From positions 248,001-312,000 of the forward strand of contig JAEZLR010000029.1 of assembly GCA_023415205.1 (NCBI GenBank): 64,000 nucleotides of DNA. Direction: 5' to 3'. Below, piece by piece: positions 51,950-60,812 of this stretch. Every line of letters begins with the position of its first letter. Positions within the stretch are counted from its first letter, which is position 1. The stretch is from Bacillota bacterium. Lineage in GTDB: Bacteria > Bacillota > Clostridia > DSM-8532. The notes below the pieces were generated by a model. That model was given only the letters and a program-made list of their open reading frames with translations, did not search any database and was not told the DNA's origin. The position numbers were made by a program, and so were the translations under genes.

Positions 51950-53287
51950 ATGAAAAACCTTGCCAGTGTCTATGAACAAGTTGTAAAACGCAACCCCGGT
52001 GAACCGGAATTCCATCAGGCCGTAAAAGAGGTTCTGGAATCCCTGGAGCCTGTTGCAGAAAAGCATCCTGAGTATGTAAAAGCAGGCATCTTTGATCGCA
52101 TTGTTGAGCCCGAAAGGCAGATCATGTTCCGCGTTCCATGGGTGGATGACAGCGGTAAAGTTCATGTCAACCGTGGTTTCCGCGTACAATTCAACAGCGC
52201 CATTGGCCCCTACAAGGGCGGAATCCGCTTCCATCCCTCCGTTAACCTGGGTATTATCAAATTCCTTGGCTTCGAGCAGATCTTCAAGAACTCTCTGACC
52301 ACCCTCCCCATGGGCGGCGGTAAGGGCGGTTCCGATTTCGATCCTAAGGGCAGGTCCGATATGGAAATCATGCGCTTCTGCCAAAGCTTCATGTTTGAGC
52401 TGGCTCGTCATATCGGCCCCGATACAGACGTTCCCGCCGGTGACATCGGCGTGGGCGGCCGCGAAATCGGTTATATGTACGGTATGTACAAGAAGATCCG
52501 TAATGACTTTACCGGCGTTCTGACCGGCAAGGGTATTCCTTATGGCGGAAGCCTTGCCCGTACCGAGGCCACCGGCTTTGGTCTGTGCTATTTCATGGAT
52601 GAAGCCCTGAAGGCCAAAGGCAAGTCCTTTGAAGGAAAGTCTGTTGTTATCTCCGGTTCAGGCAATGTTGCCATCTATGCTACCAAAAAGGCTACCGAAT
52701 TGGGCGCGAAGGTTGTTGCCCTCAGCGACTCCAACGGCTACATATACGACAAGGACGGCATCAAGCTTGAAACCGTACAACTCATCAAGGAAGTACAAAG
52801 AGGACGTATCTCCGAGTATGTGAAGCATCATCCTACAGCCATCTACAAGGAAGGCTGCAGAGGTATCTGGACCATTCCTTGCGACATCGCTCTTCCCTGT
52901 GCCACCCAGAACGAACTGGACGGCAATGATGCGGCTATCCTCGTAAAGAACGGCTGCTTCGCTGTTGGTGAAGGCGCAAACATGCCTTCTACTCCCGAGG
53001 CTGTTGATGTGTTCTTGAAGAACAAGATTATTTATGGGCCTGCAAAGGCTGCCAATGCCGGTGGCGTCGCTACCTCCGGTCTTGAAATGTCCCAGAACAG
53101 CCTGCGCTACTCCTGGTCCTTTGAAGAGGTTGACGCTAAGCTGAAGGGCATTATGCAGAGCATTTACAAGAATGCCAGCGAGGCCGCCAAGGAATACGGC
53201 GATCCTGACAATCTTGTTATGGGTGCCAATATTGCAGGCTTCAAGAAGGTTGCCGCAGCTATGTATGCCCAGGGTGTGGCTTACTAA
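51950..53287 (+). CDS. gdhA: NADP-specific glutamate dehydrogenase
   Basis: 445 residues, the usual hexameric GDH size; ATG after AGCAGGAGGTCATTTCC. Blocks: PYKGGIRFHPSVNLGIIKFLGFEQIFKNSLT with glutamate-site lysines, MGGGKGGSDFDPKGRSDMEI with the catalytic Lys, PAGDIGVGGREIGYM, and the NADP fold VVISGSGNVAIYATKKATELGAKVVALSDSNG. It interconverts glutamate and 2-oxoglutarate plus ammonia using NADP(H). Its position next to nfnAB suggests that NADPH from Nfn feeds ammonium assimilation. Codon use looks more biased than in neighbours, as expected for a highly expressed gene. Confidence 0.96.
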   Translation: MKNLASVYEQVVKRNPGEPEFHQAVKEVLESLEPVAEKHPEYVKAGIFDRIVEPERQIMFRVPWVDDSGKVHVNRGFRVQFNSAIGPYKGGIRFHPSVNLGIIKFLGFEQIFKNSLTTLPMGGGKGGSDFDPKGRSDMEIMRFCQSFMFELARHIGPDTDVPAGDIGVGGREIGYMYGMYKKIRNDFTGVLTGKGIPYGGSLARTEATGFGLCYFMDEALKAKGKSFEGKSVVISGSGNVAIYATKKATELGAKVVALSDSNGYIYDKDGIKLETVQLIKEVQRGRISEYVKHHPTAIYKEGCRGIWTIPCDIALPCATQNELDGNDAAILVKNGCFAVGEGANMPSTPEAVDVFLKNKIIYGPAKAANAGGVATSGLEMSQNSLRYSWSFEEVDAKLKGIMQSIYKNASEAAKEYGDPDNLVMGANIAGFKKVAAAMYAQGVAY

Positions 53288-53324
53288 TTCAATGTTTAAA
53301 AGCCTAGCCTAAGAGAATAACAAG

Positions 53325-53383
53325 AAAACCAACCGACCCCCAAAAGTTGGACCAAAGGTCTGACCATTGGAGGTCGGTTTTTT
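53325..53383 (+). terminator. Terminator after gdhA
   Basis: AACCGACCCCCAA pairs with TTGGAGGTCGGTT (one bulge), followed by TTTT. Confidence 0.82.
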
Positions 53384-53404
53384 ATGGGCTGGGCTTATCC
53401 TCAC

Positions 53405-53974
53405 TTAATTCTGCGCTTCCTTGATTTTGTCTTTAAACTTCATGTAATCGATTCTTTCTTTACCGCCCGTTGACTCCAATATGGTGGAATCCTCAACAAA
53501 GCGATTGACTCCCCTCTGATAGCTCACCAAGACATATTCGGTATTCCCATCGGGCCCGATGAAGTCGTCAAGAATCATAAGATATTCTTCTCCCTTCTCG
53601 ATGAGACCCCGCTGTGTACCATCCGTTACGACAAGACTAATCTCTTTCTCCGCTTTGCCTTTAAGAATCTCTTTCACCTGTAATTCGTATATGACCACAG
53701 GTGCTGTCACCTTTACTGTTTTCCCTGATCCACCCGTCACTTCGGCAGTTCGAGTTTCTTTTTTTACACTAGTAACTTTGCAAACGGTAATAAGATCTGA
53801 TTTTTCGATTAAGTTTTCCTCAGTCCAGTAGGGTTCGCTAAAGAATGCCGCCGGAAACGGAATGGCAGTTGACGCAGCAGGCGTGGGATCATCACTTCTG
53901 TAGGAGAAATATAAGATCATTAAAAGGAATAAAGGTAAAACGATAAAAAGGAGCATTCTTTTTTTAATATTCAC
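53405..53974 (-). CDS. Membrane-anchored extracytoplasmic protein of unknown function
   Basis: 189 residues, GTG start after GGGAGGGTTTCT. N-terminal signal anchor (KKRMLLFIVLPLFLLMILYFSY) is followed by a Pro/Ala linker and a beta-rich domain (SDLITVCKVTSVKKETRTAEV, VVIYELQVKEILKGKAEKEISLVV, KGEEYLMILDDFIG). The pattern of an aliphatic strand, ILKG then KGEEYL recalls the OB-like extracytoplasmic domains seen in many Firmicutes lipoproteins (metalloprotease-inhibitor/TIMP-like), but I cannot name a family with confidence. Monocistronic. Confidence 0.7.
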   Translation of the reverse strand: MNIKKRMLLFIVLPLFLLMILYFSYRSDDPTPAASTAIPFPAAFFSEPYWTEENLIEKSDLITVCKVTSVKKETRTAEVTGGSGKTVKVTAPVVIYELQVKEILKGKAEKEISLVVTDGTQRGLIEKGEEYLMILDDFIGPDGNTEYVLVSYQRGVNRFVEDSTILESTGGKERIDYMKFKDKIKEAQN

Positions 53975-54066
53975 AGAAACCCTCCCTTACCGGCTTTCTT
54001 ACCTTATTATCCCATAATTAATACCATATGTCATTACTTAGTCACCTTAGCTACTCTCGTTTTAGT

Positions 54067-54472
54067 CTATGGCTTTATTGCAATACCTTTGCTCAGATAA
54101 CCGGCCAATTTAATCATATGCCTGTCATAGAACTGCTCACCCCAAGAGATCTGAAATCCATTTCTGCTGAAAAAATTTGATGCTTTTGTGAGGGCTTAAG
54201 CCGTGCTCCAGAAATAAAAGCTTCCCTTCCGGCTTAAGTACCCGATTAATTTCCTTCATGGCCTTGTCTATCTCCTTGATACTGCAGAACGTAAACGTAC
54301 TGACCACCGTATCAAAGACCCCATCCTCAAAAGGCAGGGTTTCCGCATTCAAGAGACGGCAGTCCACTTTAATTGAAGCTCGGGCTATTCCCTTAGCGGC
54401 CCTACGATTCATTCCCAGATTATTTTCTACAATGGTAATCCCTCTCACCCACTTCGGATAACAGGACAGATC
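54067..54472 (-). pseudogene. Decayed UbiE-like SAM methyltransferase
   Basis: The open stretch encodes the middle of a class I methyltransferase: WVRGITIVENNLGMNRRAAKGI, VDCRLLNAETLPFEDGVFDTVVSTFTFCSIKEIDKAMKEINRVLKPEGKLLFLEHG. Motif I (the GxGxG SAM loop) and the first about 60 residues are missing upstream, where stop codons follow. At the 3' end the frame stops just after QQKWISDLLG, whereas the neighbouring frame continues as GEQFYDRHMIKLAGYLSKG, which resembles the expected C-terminus, so a frameshift is likely. Both ends are therefore degraded. Confidence 0.7.
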
Positions 54473-54582
54473 TCATCATCAGACACATTTCCTTCACCAA
54501 GCAATAATTCTATCTTTATCCCTTGAGCATATATATAGCTTGTACATCAAAAGAGAAAAAAGTATGGTACGGGGTGAAGAAT

Positions 54583-55680
54583 ATGTTCAATAGCCTTGTG
54601 GAGCTCTATCAAAGGATGGGTCTTGTGGGTTCCGTGGTCACCGGGCTCATCGTCCTTCTTTTTATCAGCGGATTCTATGTCAATATCTTGATAAGAAGGC
54701 GTTATCTCTCCCTCTCCGAGGAGCTGGCCGCTTTTTGCGCTGGGGAGCTCAAGGAATTCCATTCGGAAATACTCCAATGGGTGACCGAAGAGTACAAGGC
54801 CGGTCTCCAGAGCGGAATTGAAGCCATCAACAGCAATGCTGTCATGGACATGGCCGTGGAGGCCTATCTCAAGCTCTGTGTCTTGGGAGAAAGCTTCTTA
54901 AGAAAGGTCAATGGGCTGCTCATTACCTCAGGCCTCTTTGGAACCTTCCTAGGGCTGACGGCGGCCATCGGCAATATCGGAAATATGATGGCCGGAACCA
55001 GTGCCGAGGCTCTTATCCAGGACTCGGGGATCAACACCTTTAAAATGCTGTTTACCTCCTTTCAGGGCATGTCGGTAGCCTTTATCACCAGCCTATTTGG
55101 GACAGGCTTTTCCATCCTCTTTTCCCTTGTTATGACCTTTCTTAATTCGGGACAGGCCAAGAAGCTCTTTATGACCCAGCTTGAAGAGTACCTGGATATC
55201 AAGCTCGTGGCAGAATCCACTGAGGATAAGGTAAAGCAGAGCCTTGACAGAAGAGATGAGATGAATATTCTGTCCACAGTATTAAGCGATTCCCTGACGA
55301 TCTTCAACCATACTGTCCAGAACCTTCAAGTAGAGCTTGAGTCTCTCAGGGAATTTAACAAGGATTTCGGCCAAAACCTGAATCAGGCTGCAACAAGCGT
55401 ATCCACCCTTTGTCAGTCCATCGACAGGCAAACCGAGGCCTTAAGTCAGAGCAGAACCCATCTTCAAGGCTGCTCGGAGGAGCTAAAATCCGTGGTTCAG
55501 GAGATACGGCAGGAAAACAGGCGAATGGAGAACATGGGAAGGACATTCGCTGAGTTAAATCAAAAGCTGGAGGAATCCACTCTTGACAGAAAGCTCTTTT
55601 TGAAGGTCGTCACGGAGATACCGGACAAGCTTCTCAACTACAGCGAGGCGGCTGTAGCCAGAATCGAAAAAGGGAGGTAA
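54583..55680 (+). CDS. ZorA-like MotA/TolQ/ExbB proton-channel protein
   Basis: 365 residues from ATG 54583 after GGGGTGAAGA. TM1 at about residues 14-36 (LVGSVVTGLIVLLFISGFYVNI), TM2 near 115-140 (LLITSGLFGTFLGLTAAIGNI) and TM3 near 165-190 (GMSVAFITSLFGTGFSILFSLVMTF), the ExbB/MotA core in which the second and third helices carry small polar residues. After TM3 comes a 170-residue coiled-coil tail (VKQSLDRRDEMNILSTVLSDSL, LREFNKDFGQNLNQAATSVS). A 5-helix stator with a long cytoplasmic tail is the layout of ZorA in Zorya defence and related orphan motors. The partner gene follows at once. Confidence 0.8.
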   Translation: MFNSLVELYQRMGLVGSVVTGLIVLLFISGFYVNILIRRRYLSLSEELAAFCAGELKEFHSEILQWVTEEYKAGLQSGIEAINSNAVMDMAVEAYLKLCVLGESFLRKVNGLLITSGLFGTFLGLTAAIGNIGNMMAGTSAEALIQDSGINTFKMLFTSFQGMSVAFITSLFGTGFSILFSLVMTFLNSGQAKKLFMTQLEEYLDIKLVAESTEDKVKQSLDRRDEMNILSTVLSDSLTIFNHTVQNLQVELESLREFNKDFGQNLNQAATSVSTLCQSIDRQTEALSQSRTHLQGCSEELKSVVQEIRQENRRMENMGRTFAELNQKLEESTLDRKLFLKVVTEIPDKLLNYSEAAVARIEKGR

Positions 55681-55685
55681 GCTCA

Positions 55686-56624
55686 ATGAAAACCATGACG
55701 AGAAACCGTCAGGCACATGAAGAAGAGCATTACTGGCCATCCTTCACTGATGTCATGTCCTCCCTTGTTTTTGTCCTCTTCTTCTTCATCGTCATCCTTT
55801 TCTTTAAACAAATTCTCTCGGTCCAATCCTATGATAGCCGACTCAATCAGGCCGAAAGCCATTTGACCCAGCAACAAAGCCAGTTGGCTCTCACCTCCGA
55901 GGATTTAAACCGCACTCAGAAGGAGCTCCAGCAAAAAACTATGGCCCTCGGGGAGCTTGAAGAATCCCTCAAGGAGCGGGAGGCCCGAATAAACCAGCTT
56001 CAGGGACAATTGACGCAGGATCGGAATTCCCTTGAACAGAAGGAACAGGAGCTCTCCCAGGTAAAAAGCCAGTTGGAGGAGATTTCTTTGCTGCGGTTGA
56101 GCCTTCTAAAGGAGGTCAAGGCCTCCATCGAGGCCGAGCTCAACCAAACCTTTACCGGGGGACAGGAGCCCCTGGTCACCATTGACAACAATGCTAACCT
56201 GGTCATTCAGAGTAGTCTTCTTTTTTCCAAGGGCTCCAGCGACATCTCACCATCAGGACGTAAAATGCTTCGGCAGTTCGCACTGGCCTTCAATAAAATA
56301 CTTTCCAACGCATCCGCAAGAGAAAATATAGATTCTATCACCATCTCAGGGTATGCGGATTCCGATGACACCTATCAGAACAATTATACCCTTTCCTGCC
56401 AGAGGGCCATTGCCGTCATTACCACTATGATGCAGGAAAACCCCGCACTTGAGAAAAACTACGGCAGTTTTTTTCAAGCCTCGGGGTTCTCGGAATTCAG
56501 ACCCTTGACCAAGGAAACCAATGAAGCGTCAAAAACAAAAAACAGGCGCATCCAAATGGCCATTCATATCAAGGATGGGCATATTCAGGAGATTATCAAC
56601 GATTATATGAGTAAGCAGCCTTGA
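55686..56624 (+). CDS. ZorB-like MotB/OmpA-type protein
   Basis: 312 residues, ATG after GGGAGGTAAGCTCA, 5 bp after the ZorA-like gene. WPSFTDVMSSLVFVLFFFIVILFF is a single TM with the proton-carrying Asp in the ZorB/MotB position (PSFxDxM). A coiled coil follows at about 55-150 (heptads such as LTQQQSQLALTSEDLNRTQKEL) and an OmpA-like peptidoglycan-binding domain at about 165-300 (LFSKGSSDISPSGRKMLRQFA, ISGYADSDDTYQNNYTLSCQRA, SEFRPLTKETNEASKTKNRRIQM). The extended coiled coil is longer than in standard MotB. Together with the upstream gene it should form a peptidoglycan-anchored proton-driven motor. No ZorC/D/E effector is near. Confidence 0.82.
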   Translation: MKTMTRNRQAHEEEHYWPSFTDVMSSLVFVLFFFIVILFFKQILSVQSYDSRLNQAESHLTQQQSQLALTSEDLNRTQKELQQKTMALGELEESLKEREARINQLQGQLTQDRNSLEQKEQELSQVKSQLEEISLLRLSLLKEVKASIEAELNQTFTGGQEPLVTIDNNANLVIQSSLLFSKGSSDISPSGRKMLRQFALAFNKILSNASARENIDSITISGYADSDDTYQNNYTLSCQRAIAVITTMMQENPALEKNYGSFFQASGFSEFRPLTKETNEASKTKNRRIQMAIHIKDGHIQEIINDYMSKQP

Positions 56625-57723
56625 TAATGGCCGTAAGGAATTCACAGGCCTTGACCATATTGGAAATGCGGATCATTTCCTGAGTGCTGTGAACCTTTTC
56701 CATGCCCACACTGATGTCAACCGCCGGAATACCTGCACCATTAATGATGTTGGTGTCGCTGCCCCCTCCTGTGGCGTGGAGGTTAAGGGGAATGCCAGAT
56801 AACTGGGAGGCCTCTTTAAGCAGTTGAATGATGGGATCGTCTTCCTCGATACGGTAGCCGGGGTACATACGTTCCAGCTCAATTTCAACGATTCCGCCCC
56901 TGGCCTCCGCTGTTTTTTTGAAGGATTCCAGAATCTCACGTGTAAATCGTTCTATTTTTTCCTCTTCTGTGGAACGCACCTCACCTTCTACGGTGCAGGC
57001 CTCACAGACAATATTACGGGCTTGACCTCCCTGGATAATGCCAATATTGGAGGTGCTCTCCTGGTCAATACGCCCGAAATGAGGCATATTTGCAATGGCC
57101 TCGGAGGCCAGAAGAATGGCGCTTAGGCCTTTCTCAGGCTCCAATCCGGCATGGGCGGCACGTCCCTTGAAGGTTGCCATAAAGCGGTTATAATAGGGGG
57201 CTTTAACGGCCACCGTGCCAATGGGTCCCTCATCATCCAGAATAAAGGCATAATCGGCCGGAAAACTTGAAAGGTCAAGATTTCTGGCCCCAAATAGGCC
57301 GCCCTCCTCGGCTACGGTAAAGGCAAGGGTGATATCCCCGAAGGGCGTCCCATCTTCCTTTAAGGATTTCAGGGTTTCAAGAATAACGGCGATGCCTGCC
57401 GCATCATCTCCACCCAGTATAGTGGTACCATCGGTTTTTATGATATCCCCTTCAACCACCGGCTTTTTGGACAAGCCGGGAACCACCGTATCCATATGAG
57501 CCATCAGAAGCAGAGCGGGTTTATCCCTCTCCCCTTTAATCCGGCAAACAACATTGCCGGCATTTCCCCCGATTCTCTCGGCGGTTTCGTCTTCATAGGG
57601 CTCGTAGCCCATATGGGCCAGTTTTTTAAGAAGGGCATCGGCCATATCCCTTTCCTTTTTTGTCAAACTGTCTATTCGAACAAGACTTAAAAACTCTTCA
57701 ACCAATCTTTCTTTATTAATCAT
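56596..57723 (-). CDS. PepT-like M20 peptidase
   Basis: 375 residues, ATG after CTAGGAGGTATTCC. M20 metal site order: LLLMAHMDTVVPG (first His/Asp), TTILGGDDAAGIAVILETL (bridging Asp), FTVAEEGGLFGARNLD (catalytic Glu and Glu ligand), FILDDEGPIG, GRAAHAGLEPEKG and a C-terminal ligand in MEKVHSTQEMI. Most like the PepT2 group of tripeptidase-like proteins in Firmicutes (about 370 aa). Its 3' end overlaps the ZorB-like gene by 29 bp, convergent. Substrate specificity is an inference. Confidence 0.88.
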   Translation of the reverse strand: MINKERLVEEFLSLVRIDSLTKKERDMADALLKKLAHMGYEPYEDETAERIGGNAGNVVCRIKGERDKPALLLMAHMDTVVPGLSKKPVVEGDIIKTDGTTILGGDDAAGIAVILETLKSLKEDGTPFGDITLAFTVAEEGGLFGARNLDLSSFPADYAFILDDEGPIGTVAVKAPYYNRFMATFKGRAAHAGLEPEKGLSAILLASEAIANMPHFGRIDQESTSNIGIIQGGQARNIVCEACTVEGEVRSTEEEKIERFTREILESFKKTAEARGGIVEIELERMYPGYRIEEDDPIIQLLKEASQLSGIPLNLHATGGGSDTNIINGAGIPAVDISVGMEKVHSTQEMIRISNMVKACEFLTAIIKAAYSYNR

Positions 57724-57844
57724 GGAATACCTCCTAGGCTCTACAGTAAATATATTATCTCATGGCAAAACCGATATCTTAATCTATGCCGCTTCTGAAC
57801 GCCTTCATTCTAAAGTGGAATTAATTTTAATAAGCCCCCGGAAG

Positions 57845-58336
57845 CTATAGACCTGTGGAACCATAACCCCCGCCTCGGTCAGAGCCTATCCCCTTTACTG
57901 ATGGAACTTTTACCAGATTCATTCGGGGAACCTGAGCAAGAACGAGCTGGGCAATCCTTTCCCCTTTTTTTATCAGGTAGGTTCCTTTTTGGTTTCCCTT
58001 GCTATCCAATGAAAGAAACTCGGAAGAGGTCTCCTTTCCTTCACAGGAGGTGTTGGTCATAAGGATACCTAATTCATCCCGATAGCCGGCATCTATGGTT
58101 CCAGGGCTATTAGGAAGGCGCAGGGGGGTCTTCAGACTGATTCCGCTTCTGGGCCGGACCTGAATCTCATACCCCTCGGGAATGGCAAGCCGGAGGCCCG
58201 TGGGAATGACCACCGTTTGACCGGGTTGGATAAGGGTGTCCTCAGCCGCGCATACATCCATCCCAGCGTCGTAGGGATTAGCATAGAACGGGAGATTTAC
58301 ATCCTCCCTTAGAACCTCTATAAATACATCCACCAT
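57845..58336 (-). CDS. dut: dUTP diphosphatase
   Basis: About 163 residues from ATG 58336 after CGGAGGAGCTTTAT. All five dUTPase motifs: AGMDVCAAED, RPRSGISLKTPL, GTIDAGYRDELGILM, KGERIAQLVLAQV and the C-terminal SDRGGGYGSTG. An insertion between motifs 3 and 4 (SCEGKETSSEFLSLDSKGNQ) is larger than in E. coli Dut, as in several Firmicutes. It hydrolyses dUTP to dUMP. Last gene of the zapA-U32-dut operon, 26 bp after the U32 peptidase gene. Confidence 0.93.
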   Translation of the reverse strand: MVDVFIEVLREDVNLPFYANPYDAGMDVCAAEDTLIQPGQTVVIPTGLRLAIPEGYEIQVRPRSGISLKTPLRLPNSPGTIDAGYRDELGILMTNTSCEGKETSSEFLSLDSKGNQKGTYLIKKGERIAQLVLAQVPRMNLVKVPSVKGIGSDRGGGYGSTGL

Positions 58337-58362
58337 ATAAAGCTCCTCCGTTTTCATCGTTG

Positions 58363-60801
58363 TTAATCAACACCTCTGAACCAGTGCCCCTTGGTAAAGC
58401 CCTGTGCCCTGAGGTCTTTTATTTTCTCCGCTACAGAAGCCGGGGTATCTTCCTTCCTGATTCTGGCGGTATAAAAATCCACCACCTGTTTCATGGTTTC
58501 TTCATCCTCATTAAGAAAAGCCAGCCTGAGAAAGGTTAAAGGAGTTAATCTAAGACTCTCTATGTCATCCATCATCATGGGATGAGCATTGAATAACCGT
58601 GTTCTCCTGGTCCAGGGCTCACGGACAAAGGGAAAAACCTCGCCTTTGCGGTCTTTAAGAAATCCCTTACTTTTGACACAGGCTTCGCATTGGCCTGAGC
58701 ATGGGCTTTCAGCCGCGGAGGGACAATGCTCCAGAGTCATTAGGGGAAGTCGCCCATAGACAAAGGCCTCCAATTTAGGAGAGGGTCTTCCCATGCCCTT
58801 AAGCTCGTCCAACCTCAGCTCGGGTGAAAGAACAGCCGTATGGGCACCCCATTGTGCCTGTAGATCAGCACTATAACTATTAAAAACATTCATGGACGAG
58901 TCAGCACATAAAAGCTTATCTGGAAAAGCCTGTTTGAGCAAGCTCAGCGTACCCAGGCTTCCATAGGTCAACCCGACAAACAAATTCTCCTGTTGCTTTA
59001 AGGATGTGAGCAGACCTTCCCATTCATTATCCTTTAAAACCGTAGGAATCCACAAAAAGATCTCACCCTCATAGGTAGCCGCAAGCTTAAGGAGGGTTTC
59101 GTGGTGGGTGATGGGAAGATACACCCGTGAAACCTGTCCATTTAAAAAACTCAACGATTGTGGAAGAGCCGTGAAGGAGGCAGTCAGAGAAAGTCCCTTT
59201 CCCGGGAAATACTCAGACTGCTTTGAAGAACTTAAAACGGTTCTATGGGGGCGTTTGTGTTTTTTTATTCGCAGGCTTTTAATGGCCTCCAGGGCTTCCC
59301 TCCTGAGGGCATTCAAGGCCGAAACAGGCACGGTGCTCTCCGGCTCGGCCACAATCTCCAGGTGCCTCAACTCATAGGGTGTGTCTCCTGTCTTCTGAAG
59401 CTGTTCCTTGAGACGGTCAGCCGTCATGGCCTTCTTCAAAGCTCTTTCAACCAACGCCTCCGATTGAAGGGTTACTGAGTTTCCATCGTCATCCTTGACC
59501 AAAAGCTTCATAGGCACCCCAATTGTGAGGGTCAGAGTCATATCCAAAGGTACAAGGGGGATTTCTCCCCGCTCATAGCTTTGACGGGCCTCTTCAAAAA
59601 GCGGCTTTGAGAGGGTTCGATAGACCCGGCTCCCTTTTAAGACAGAAGCCTTGATATCTCCCACCCATGGAGAGGTTCCTGGCAAAGCCTCACGCACATG
59701 CCGGTTTTCTTCCATAATAGCCGTTACAATGAAGCTCTGTGCGCCTTTTGCCTCATCCATGATCTCAATACCGTCCCCCATGCTCAGAGGTTTTTCCAGG
59801 CTTATGCGGGCATAGGGCAGGCGCTGATCCGTGACCGTTCCCAAGAAGACCCCCTGATTTTTAGGGTGCCGGGTATATACGAGATTCTTATAGGTTCTAT
59901 CCCCTTTAAGATAATTCTGTGTAAAGCCACCTCTGTTGAAGGCTTGAAAAAGGCGCTCCCGGTCTTCATCCGAAACCCGGAAGTTTTTTTCACCCCCAGA
60001 TTCCAGTAGGTCAAGGTACTTGCGATAAATATGGGTGACAATGGCCACATATTCCGGGGATTTCATTCGCCCTTCCAGTTTGAGAGAGGCCACGCCCGTC
60101 TTTTTAAGCTGAGGCAGGAGATCAATGGCCATAAGATCCCGGGGACTTAAAAGGTAGCCCTCCTTATCGAAACTCTCACCATTCCTGGAAAGGGCCCAGG
60201 GGAGTCGACAGGGTTGGGCACAGAGCCCCCGGTTACCGCTTCTTCCCCCAATAAAGCTAGAAAGGAGACACTGGCCGGAATAGCTGACACAGAGCGCACC
60301 ATGGACAAAGACCTCAATTTCCACCCTGCTAGCCATAGCAATGGCTTGGATTTCCTCCAGGGAGAGTTCCCGGGATAGAACAACCCGGCTAACGCCCAGT
60401 TGCTCCAGCATTTTAACAGACTCCCCCTGAGTCACCGTCACCTGGGTGCTGGCATGGAGGGGTAGCTGGGGAAGAGCTTCCCTTATTCGGCTCAACAAGC
60501 CCATATCCTGAACAATAACAGCATCTGCCCCCTGTTGGCAGGCAAATGCTGCAAATTCCATAGCCTCACTCAATTCTTCATTTTTAAGGAGGGTATTGAG
60601 GGTCAGATATACCCTTACACCTCGCTCATGGGCATAATCCAATGCGGCGATAAGCTCCTCATCAGAGAAATTTCCCGCATTCACTCTGGCATTAAACCTT
60701 CCGCCACCCAGATAAACGGCATTTGCCCCGTTGGCAACAGCCGCTTTAAGTGATTTAAAGCTGCCCGCCGGAGCAAGCAGCTCTATGAATGTATTCTTCA
60801 T
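58363..60801 (-). CDS. Peptidase U32/RlhA-like protein with C-terminal extension
   Basis: 812 residues. The N-terminal 330 residues are the U32 core: ELLAPAGSFKSLKAAVANGANAVYLGG, LHASTQVTVTQ, VSRVVLSRELSLEEI, EVFVHGALCVSYSGQCLLSSFIGGRSGNRGLCAQPCR with the Cys cluster (iron-sulfur or zinc), then SPRDLMAIDLLPQL. The C-terminal part (from about 350) has a DUF3656-like beta-barrel and a second half-TIM-like region ending with CPSAAESPCSGQCEACVKSKG, another Cys cluster. U32 members include collagenase-like proteins and RlhA, which hydroxylates 23S rRNA. The length of 800+ is usual for clostridial forms that follow zapA. Confidence 0.9.
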   Translation of the reverse strand: MKNTFIELLAPAGSFKSLKAAVANGANAVYLGGGRFNARVNAGNFSDEELIAALDYAHERGVRVYLTLNTLLKNEELSEAMEFAAFACQQGADAVIVQDMGLLSRIREALPQLPLHASTQVTVTQGESVKMLEQLGVSRVVLSRELSLEEIQAIAMASRVEIEVFVHGALCVSYSGQCLLSSFIGGRSGNRGLCAQPCRLPWALSRNGESFDKEGYLLSPRDLMAIDLLPQLKKTGVASLKLEGRMKSPEYVAIVTHIYRKYLDLLESGGEKNFRVSDEDRERLFQAFNRGGFTQNYLKGDRTYKNLVYTRHPKNQGVFLGTVTDQRLPYARISLEKPLSMGDGIEIMDEAKGAQSFIVTAIMEENRHVREALPGTSPWVGDIKASVLKGSRVYRTLSKPLFEEARQSYERGEIPLVPLDMTLTLTIGVPMKLLVKDDDGNSVTLQSEALVERALKKAMTADRLKEQLQKTGDTPYELRHLEIVAEPESTVPVSALNALRREALEAIKSLRIKKHKRPHRTVLSSSKQSEYFPGKGLSLTASFTALPQSLSFLNGQVSRVYLPITHHETLLKLAATYEGEIFLWIPTVLKDNEWEGLLTSLKQQENLFVGLTYGSLGTLSLLKQAFPDKLLCADSSMNVFNSYSADLQAQWGAHTAVLSPELRLDELKGMGRPSPKLEAFVYGRLPLMTLEHCPSAAESPCSGQCEACVKSKGFLKDRKGEVFPFVREPWTRRTRLFNAHPMMMDDIESLRLTPLTFLRLAFLNEDEETMKQVVDFYTARIRKEDTPASVAEKIKDLRAQGFTKGHWFRGVD

Positions 60802-60812
60802 TTTTTCTTGTC

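Noticed and set aside
54583..56624. Complete Zorya anti-phage system
   Set aside because: Only ZorA/ZorB-like genes are present; nothing resembling ZorC, ZorD or ZorE lies within the flanking several kilobases, so only an orphan motor pair is claimed.
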